NCBI GenBank assembly: GCA_026874595.1
Contig: CM049307.1
Location: forward strand, 3,745,579-3,809,578
Length of the DNA: 64,000 nt
DNA from: Sipunculus nudus
Lineage: Eukaryota > Annelida > Sipuncula > Golfingiida > Sipunculidae
Reading direction: 5' to 3'
The translations under genes were made by a program, and so were the position numbers. Positions 59,401 to 64,000 of the stretch are shown here, piece after piece (the stretch's first letter is position 1; each line of letters begins with the position of its first letter). The notes beneath the pieces were generated by a model, which saw nothing but the letters and a program-made list of their open reading frames with translations, was not told the DNA's origin and searched no databases.

Positions 59401-62400
59401 TCATCTGTCCAAAAGAGCATACTAAAATTACAATCTCATAAATGGCTTGAGCTATCATCACCAAATTTTATGCCAATGTTGGTCACATGAGTCATATCTG
59501 AAATTGAGGTATTGGTGGCGCCACCTGCATCGCCCTTTTTTGTACGGGGGTCATCAGTGCCCGTATCATACTGACTGCTACAATAAACTTCTTCTCTGAA
59601 ACCATATGGACAAATTGTTAAATATCGCACAGAAATGATCCTAGGGTAGTGCTTTCTGAAGTTTTTTCAAATGGTCTAAGTTCAATGACTTTTGGCTGAG
59701 TTATGGGAAGCTGAATTTAGTCATATACCATAACAGCCCAATTTAGGTCAGTGGCTACAAAGATCTTCTTCTCCAAAACCACTGGGCCAAATTCTTAAAT
59801 CTCACATATAAATTATCCTTAGATGTTGATAATTCAAGTTTGTTCAAATGGTTTTAGTTCAGTAATTTTTGGCTGAGTTATGGGAAGCTTAACTTAGCCA
59901 TTTTGCTGTATTTTCCCATATGAGTTATAAACCTGCAAAACGTATTTTGACTGATGCCACTGAGGCCAATTTGTTTAATATTTTACAAGAATAATCCCCT
60001 GAATAATTCTCATAACAATTGTCTTTTATGGTTCCAAAGAATGAATTCTGGCTGAATTATAAAGATTGAATTGAGTCATTTTACCATATATGTTAGCTGT
60101 GTGAAGCAGATACATCTAACCTGGCACCAGTTTATCAGCATCCGTTACATCATGCCTCTAGACATTTAGATTTCAGATTATCTATGGTTAATATTGACAA
60201 GAATGTTTTTCAAAGCTTTTAAAAAATGTAGATTTATGATTTAAGATATTCCTCATGCCAGGCAATGTTTACAATTACAGGTATACAGCTCTCTGTGGGT
60301 ATATAAAGACGGCTGTACATGGATTATAAATAATTGGTATCCACACTCAACTTTATTCAAGATTTTGCCATCAGTGAGATGTATCTGTATTATAATTTTG
60401 CATTCAATATGCATCTGTATTCATTTTTATCGAACCTGTGAGCTAATGCGATGGTTTGGCATCGTCTGTCGTCGTTGTTAACCCATACTATTTCGAAAAA
60501 ACAACTGGAGCTAGTATGATGAAATTTAATGCAAAAAAATAGCCATCTGAAAAACTGCATTTTCTTAGATTTTATAGAGAAAAAGCTAAAAAAATACTTT
60601 AAAAAACTTCAAAACAGTCTAGCCAAATTGTTCAATATTTCACAGAAATAATCTTTCATTCCATCTCTCTCAAGTTTGTTCTAATGGTTCAAGTTCGGTG
60701 AATTTTGGCCGAGTTACAGGAAGTTAAACTCAGCTAACTGTCCAAAAAAGCATACTAAAATGACAATCTCAGAAACGGCCAGAGCTATCATTACCAAATT
60801 TTATGCCAGTGTTGGTCACATGAGTCATATATGAAATTCAGGTATTGGTGGTGCCAGCTGCAATGACTTTTTTTTTGTACGGGGGACATTGGTCATCTGT
60901 ACATTAACCAATAATTTCTCAGGAATAGCAGGAGCTTCCATCCCTAGATTTTATGCTATAATTGTCACATATCTAATGTTGTGGGATTCAGCTTTTTTTT
61001 TTTTTTTGCTATCTGCATTTACTTAGATTTTATAGGGAAAAAGCTGAAAAACGTTTAAAAGTCTTCTTCTTGTAAACGGTCCAGCCAAATTGATCAATAT
61101 TTTACAAAAAAAATGATCCCAGAGGCAAGCCCTCTCAAGTTTGTTCAAATGGTTTGCATTTGATGAATTTTAGTGGTGTTACACGAGTTTGAACAGTCAT
61201 TTGGCCAATTAAGCATACTGACATAGTAATCTCAGAAATGACAGAAGCTAGCATTACAAAGTATTGTGCAAATATTGGTCGCATGACTCATATTTGAAGT
61301 TGCAGATGTTGTGGTGCCAACCACATTGACCTGTTTTTATGGGCAAAACCCTAAGAATTTTAGCCTCTTTCAGCTTAAAATGTTTATGATGAAACTGTCA
61401 AGTTGAATCGTTCAATTTTTCAAAAAAGAATTATCCTAGGACATGGTTCTTTCTATCATATCAGAAAAGCTTAAGTTGGTCTTATGGCCATTATTATGTC
61501 TATTTCAAACTGTGGACCGTAAAACTGTTCTTCTAGAAAATTATTGTTTCAATTATAACTTCTGTAACATTGCACAAAAATTATTCTTAGGTGGCCTTTG
61601 TTCAAGTTTTCTTGAATGATTTTTGGCAGAATTATTGGACCTTTAACAATGAATGAACTTCATCTTTTGTTTTTTTAGATATTTTGATAAAAAGTTTATG
61701 AATATGTCAGCTTGAAAAAAAAGCATTTTAGCCAAAGTCTTTCAGTATGTGTAAACAGATTTACCAACAGGCCATGATTGTGTTTGTATCTTTAAATAGG
61801 TTGAGAAACTGCCAACTGTTTCAGATTTGGCAACATCAAGAGTTCATTCAGTGCAGCCAGATATAGGTCAAGAGTTCAGTCAGTGCAGCCAAGCACAAGG
61901 CATGTGATCACCTCATGGCCAGCATGTGATCACCTCATGGGTGTCATGCCCCTCAGGGCTGCATGTGGACTACCAACTGTGTCAGATTATGCAACAGGTC
62001 AAGAGTTCACTCAGTGCAACCAGGTACAGGTCGAAAGTTCACTCAGTCTAGCCAGGTGCAGGTCATGAGTTCACTTAGTGCAGTAACCTGAGCCAGCTAG
62101 CAAATTTGTCACAGTTCACTCGGGGTAACTGCCTTTCTCACCTAAGCCTGGTCAGCCCCATGCATCAGACTTAAGGTAAGTTTGATGTATTGGCCTGATA
62201 TTTTGACCTGTCAATGTGTCTTTGATGGCTTTCTCGTTTACAAGACAGGTGTTGCCACCTACAATGACTTTTGCACAGTGTATGTGCCTGCTTATTTCTA
62301 CAGAGGAATTTGATATATCAGCCTGAAATTGGGCATATTTATATATCTCTGATAGCTTCGTTGTATACAAGACTGGTGTTGCCAGCTACAATCATTTTTG

Positions 62401-63383
62401 TGCTGTGTGCATCCATGCCAGAATTTCAGCAGTAATGTTTGTGTAATTGTTTCTTATTCAAAATGTTTAATTGTCCAGCGTTGAAGCATTATACCTGGTG
62501 TATTTCCCAATGCACAGGTTCGCACTAGGGCTGTAGGCCTTGTTTATAGAAGATTGTTATCTCTTTATATAGAGTAAAGTATGCATTATCCCTACTGCTC
62601 AAAAAGCAAGTTCTTGATAACAGATCATACCGATAAACGAAAATAAGGTTTCAATTCAAGGGCTTCAACGGACAACTACATTCTTGTATATTTATTGTAT
62701 TTATGCTTGCGCGTTGGAATACATCTAGTGCGAAAAAAATTATGGAAGCAAGGTAGCAAACCCTTTGGCCTACAAATTAATAGGAGTTTGTATTACAGTG
62801 CATCGTGTGTAAGTAGCAAAACATCTAAAACGTATCAGTTACAACTGGTCAATGAATTATAAATTAATCAACAATACAATGACCTTAATTGTTTAATGCA
62901 GCCCCAGTCACTAAGGCACATAGTTTCCACAATTATACAGTTGTCTGCACGGTAATATAATTATTAGAGCACACATTATGTAAAAACAAAAGCAACCGGC
63001 ATGCTACATCTGTGTATAGCTGTTACATTCAAGTGTGGGCTGTGTTATGTCGAGAACATCGTAACTACATGCAATAACATTCAGAACCTGTTATGAAACG
63101 GAAGCAAATCCAGCGAGAATTAACACAACCTGCCTCTAAGGGATGGCAATTGACACTTATGGGCTATGTGGTGATTTAAGTTAGAAAAGGCGTCGTTGCA
63201 TTCTTGCTGCATATACACAGGGAAATTCGAGTAATAAAGTGGTAAACCTACCTTTGGTTTTTCGTACATAATCCCCTTGTACAGACTGTTAACTTCTTCC
63301 CAAGTGTCGAATTTCCCAAGGTTTTTAATTGTTGCCCAAAGTGCTTTCAGCTTCAAACCACGCTTCACGAACTGTGTCTCCTC
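46382..63383 (-). CDS. Animal lipoxygenase, catalytic domain (13 exons, 5' end outside window)
   Basis: A non-heme iron dioxygenase that adds O2 to polyunsaturated fatty acids such as arachidonate, making eicosanoid-type hydroperoxides. Thirteen exons with GT-AG borders give about 498 residues, close to a complete catalytic domain. The PLAT/beta-barrel exons should lie beyond 64000. Landmarks in order are [27 protein letters not shown]...[41 protein letters not shown] (two His ligands spaced H-x4-H), [56 protein letters not shown] (third His and the Asn ligand) and [12 protein letters not shown]. The last residue is Ser, not the usual Ile. All exon phases agree except the penultimate exon, which is one base short. 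Intron minisatellites abut several exons. Substrate and positional specificity cannot be read from this. Confidence 0.96.
46640..47690. repeat. Degenerate 'TATAGTATGGATTGTGTC' repeat field
   Basis: About one kilobase of imperfect units such as TTTGATATAGTATGGATTG and CCTTGATCTAGTATGGAT, with about 20-24-bp spacing, filling the last lipoxygenase intron. A long - strand frame across it is a by-product of the repeat composition. Confidence 0.92.
47714..47876 (-). CDS. Lipoxygenase exon 12 (one base short)
   Basis: Acceptor TTTCAG, donor GTAAGA. It begins in frame with [20 protein letters not shown] and ends with a [12 protein letters not shown]-type segment one frame over. The exon is 163 nt, but neighbours in phase 0 and phase 2 need 164 (mod 3). 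The slip lies near 47758-47764 after ...LGDW, in a short C/T run. Sequencing error or a real frameshift are both possible. Confidence 0.9.
47877..49073 (-). other. Lipoxygenase intron 11
   Basis: AT-rich, with an interrupted (TA)n tract at 48039-48090. No other feature. Confidence 0.7.
49074..49247 (-). CDS. Lipoxygenase exon 11
   Basis: Acceptor CTTTATAG, donor GTAACA. The 58 codons include [20 protein letters not shown], with the third His ligand and the Asn ligand (H-x3-N), then PQNYP in the usual PN.P position. Phase 0 at both ends. Confidence 0.98.
49535..49835. repeat. Degenerate ~45-60-bp tandem repeat
   Basis: Five to six copies of a unit with TATGAATGGGATGTCGTAAA and TTTTACACTGTAAAG blocks, in the intron immediately downstream of lipoxygenase exon 10. 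Confidence 0.85.
49871..49962 (-). CDS. Lipoxygenase exon 10
   Basis: Acceptor CTTTCAG, donor GTAAGT. It reads [20 protein letters not shown] then [10 protein letters not shown], matching the D.ELQAW..E....G.GG.K segment. Phase 0 out. Confidence 0.95.
49963..51158 (-). other. Lipoxygenase intron 9
   Basis: No repeat or exon recognised in about 1.2 kb. Confidence 0.6.
51159..51264 (-). CDS. Lipoxygenase exon 9
   Basis: Acceptor ACACCAG, donor [26 protein letters not shown] matches the strongly conserved [12 protein letters not shown] segment. A 58-bp minisatellite starts about 12 bp upstream of its acceptor. Confidence 0.97.
51276..52100. repeat. 58-bp minisatellite, about 14 copies
   Basis: Nearly identical 58-bp units containing TTCTTGGCTCCCCTACAGAT and TTCAAACAGACACGTTAAAA. 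It begins about 12 bp from the acceptor of lipoxygenase exon 9. The main variation is GATATACATG versus GATATGCATG. Confidence 0.97.
52101..53206 (-). other. Lipoxygenase intron 8, remaining part
   Basis: AT-rich. No repeat or exon recognised. Confidence 0.6.
53207..53267 (-). CDS. Lipoxygenase exon 8
   Basis: Short 61-nt exon. Acceptor TTTAAG. The donor is GTAAGT at the second of two overlapping GT sites, since the first would put a stop into exon 9. [20 protein letters not shown] matches LPK.LEARGV. Phase 0 out. Confidence 0.93.
53392..53451. repeat. (TA)n microsatellite
   Basis: About 30 uninterrupted TA units in the intron between lipoxygenase exons 7 and 8. Confidence 0.97.
53715..53807 (-). 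CDS. Lipoxygenase exon 7
   Basis: Acceptor TTTAAG, donor GTGAGT. It reads [20 protein letters not shown] then [10 protein letters not shown], matching the IGR.G...LL.R region. Phase 2 out. Confidence 0.94.
53808..54727 (-). other. Lipoxygenase intron 6
   Basis: No repeat or exon recognised. Confidence 0.6.
54728..54845 (-). CDS. Lipoxygenase exon 6
   Basis: Acceptor CACAG, donor GTAAGA. It completes [11 protein letters not shown] (second His ligand) and continues [20 protein letters not shown]. Phase 2 out. Confidence 0.96.
54846..55448 (-). other. Lipoxygenase intron 5, main part
   Basis: AT-rich. No feature other than the exon-derived repeats at its 5' end. Confidence 0.6.
55449..55640. 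repeat. Degenerate triplication of lipoxygenase exon 5 donor region
   Basis: The - strand segment ACACCAAAGCCTCACTCATT followed by TAGGTTTGTATTCGTGGGCC recurs twice further into the intron as CACCAAAACCTCAATATTTC...TTTGTGGGTCCTAT and CGCCAAAGCCTCCCACATTA...GGTTTGTATTTGAG. It looks like a tandem expansion across an exon-intron border. Confidence 0.75.
55619..55724 (-). CDS. Lipoxygenase exon 5
   Basis: Acceptor TTTTAG, donor GTTTGT (weak). [20 protein letters not shown] then [11 protein letters not shown], which contains the first iron-ligand His. It ends in phase 1. A degenerate tandem copy of its 3' border lies just downstream in the intron. Confidence 0.96.
55725..56698 (-). other. Lipoxygenase intron 4
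   Basis: AT-rich, nothing recognised. Confidence 0.6.
56699..56794 (-). CDS. Lipoxygenase exon 4
   Basis: Acceptor TTAATAG, donor GTATTC (weak). The 32 codons read [20 protein letters not shown] then [12 protein letters not shown], matching the family's C.API.LFY......PIAIQL segment. Phase 0 at both ends. Confidence 0.95.
57205..57337 (-). CDS. Lipoxygenase exon 3
   Basis: Acceptor TTTGTAG, donor [26 protein letters not shown] then [12 protein letters not shown], the segment before the substrate channel. Phase 1 base in, phase 0 out. Confidence 0.94.
57420..57692 (-). mobile_element. tRNA-derived SINE
   Basis: On the - strand, A box TGGTTAGGGCGCTGG (57664-57678) and B box GGTTCGAGCCCC (57631-57642) have tRNA-like spacing. 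A non-tRNA body follows toward 57420. It lies in the intron between lipoxygenase exons 2 and 3, in the sense orientation. Confidence 0.85.
57749..57940. repeat. 62-bp tandem repeat, 3 copies
   Basis: Three nearly identical 62-bp units containing CCCTATTGGAGAGTAGAAGG and TATAATACATGTACCTGGAG, next to the SINE 5' end. Confidence 0.97.
57941..58927 (-). other. Lipoxygenase intron 2, remaining part
   Basis: Contains a two-copy 31-bp direct repeat at 58128-58189 (AGTTTTGAACATGTAAGG...). Otherwise AT-rich. Confidence 0.7.
58928..59031 (-). CDS. Lipoxygenase exon 2
   Basis: Acceptor TTTTTCAG, donor [26 protein letters not shown] matches the conserved D..FG.QRL.G.NP..I motif. It ends in phase 2. 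Confidence 0.95.
59050..62400. repeat. Repeat field related to the GGTGGCGCCACC satellite family
   Basis: Fills the intron between lipoxygenase exons 1 and 2. Two unit starts carry GAACCTGTGAGCT(T/A)ATGCG (59059 and 60435) followed by GTCGTCTGTCGTC and then degenerate copies of CAAGTTTGTTC(G/A)AATGGTT...GGC(T/C)GAGTTA. GGTGGCGCCACC occurs at 59515, with decayed forms at about 60848, 61310 and 62250. Similarity to 6-10 kb is by shared phrases, not whole-unit identity. Confidence 0.8.
61790..62150. repeat. Short direct repeats 'AGTTCA(C/G)TCAGTGCAGCCAG'
   Basis: Four to six copies of AGAGTTCA(T/G/C)TCAGTGCA(G/A)CCA with CAGGTCAAGAGTTCA linkers, plus a duplicated GCATGTGATCACCTCATGG at about 61900-61940. 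Confidence 0.85.
62400..63251 (-). other. Lipoxygenase intron 1, 5' part
   Basis: AT-rich, no repeat or exon recognised. Confidence 0.6.
63252..63383 (-). CDS. Lipoxygenase exon 1 (first in window)
   Basis: Acceptor TTGCAG, donor GTAGGT. It has 44 codons, phase 0 at both ends, and reads [20 protein letters not shown] through [11 protein letters not shown]. This matches the helical start of the catalytic domain before the W.xDxxFG region. Confidence 0.85.
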
Positions 63384-63689
63384 CTGCAAGGAATAATGAA
63401 ATATAAGACGTTTCAGGAAAAAATGAAATATAATACGCTTACCGGAAGTTCAAACAAACACATCGGCAGACAAACATAGCCTGGAATGGCCCAAGAACTG
63501 ATTGATAGTCTTGAAGCAATACCATTCCAATATAAAGCACTATGTTTAATTTTAATCCAATTGAATAACATCTAAATAGGTTCACATATGGTCCGGATGA
63601 AAAAAAGTGACGAATGAAGCTATGCGAGTTTAGGCAAAGTTTGCAATTAAGTCACGTTAACAAATCAAATGCTAGGTGGTGCAAAAGCT

Positions 63690-63865
63690 AGACCTCTCTG
63701 GCGGCCAACGCCAATACATGAACTCCTTTCCATTCTGTTGCAGAGGATGCACCTTTCGGTAATAACCTGGACTAGGGCTCCAATCGCTGAGAACGATGGG
63801 AACTTGATGCGAACCCACAGCTCACATGCCTAAAAAGTCAAACCACTGCACCATGGGGCCATTTG
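63690..63865 (-). mobile_element. tRNA-derived SINE (degenerate)
   Basis: - strand A box-like TGGTGCAGTGGTTTGA (near 63841-63857) and B box-like TGTGGGTTCGCATC (63806-63820). The spacing matches a tRNA with a longer variable region. It lies upstream of exon 1 of the lipoxygenase part in this window, probably in an intron. Confidence 0.7.
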
Positions 63866-64000
63866 GTTAATATATAGTTATCTTATTCAATGTTTGGCTC
63901 AATCAGTGTCAGAGATCCCAAACGTCAACTTGTAAAGCACGTTCTCATCTTTTAGCGCATATGAACATGTCCAGGGGTCCCAGAAAAGTAATATGTAATT
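63866..64000. other. Window edge, nothing recognised
   Basis: No exon recognised. The next upstream lipoxygenase exons should lie to the right of this window. Confidence 0.6.

Overview
The window looks like a metazoan nuclear genome, most likely a marine mollusc and probably a bivalve. It has AT-rich intergenic DNA, genes split into short exons with GT-AG introns, many microsatellites and poly-G runs, and a mixed load of LINE, SINE, hAT, Gypsy and OTU/Helitron-related relics. The 'GTGGCGCCACCT' and 'CCGTCTGTCCGTC' repeats are of a kind I associate with bivalve genomes. The phylum is an inference; no rRNA or mitochondrial marker is present. No bacterial gene organisation is visible.

Two host genes can be rebuilt exon by exon. 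On the + strand, six phase-compatible exons between 17317 and 26866 encode the middle of a multi-pass acyltransferase-3 protein of the NRF-6 ('nose resistant to fluoxetine') type. Its N-terminal and C-terminal exons were not found. One of its introns holds about 40 copies of a 47-bp satellite. On the - strand, thirteen exons between 63383 and 46382 encode nearly all of the catalytic domain of an animal lipoxygenase. Iron ligands His, His, His and Asn are visible, and the C-terminal residue is Ser where Ile is usual. The 5' exons (PLAT domain) lie beyond the right edge. One further orphan terminal exon lies at 14277-14584 (+).

Layout. 1-690: AT-rich, with a GC-rich hairpin. About 700-5150: broken LINE with ORF1, endonuclease and RT. 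5162-11490: a 6.3-kb fold-back-like unit with inverted ends, a CACCT duplication at both borders, and arrays of 39-bp, ~335-bp and ~280-bp repeats inside. 11496-14276: AT-rich DNA with a tRNA-derived SINE. 14277-14584: orphan exon. 17317-26866: NRF-6-like gene. 30032-32105: non-autonomous hAT element with a perfect 12-bp TIR and 8-bp target duplication. 32658-38878: degenerate LTR retrotransposon on the - strand with Ty3/gypsy-type proteins but integrase upstream of reverse transcriptase (Gmr1-like order). 40700-41200: repeated hairpins. 42330-44300: broken DUF6570/OTU protein of Helitron-type elements. 46382-63383: lipoxygenase gene, its introns full of minisatellites. 63690-63865: SINE.

The host genes do not form an operon or shared pathway that the sequence shows. 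Most of the unusual content is repeat biology: inverted-end elements, hairpin satellites, and minisatellites that abut splice sites. Exon borders were set by hand from splice motifs, phase and family resemblance. No alignment or database search was run.
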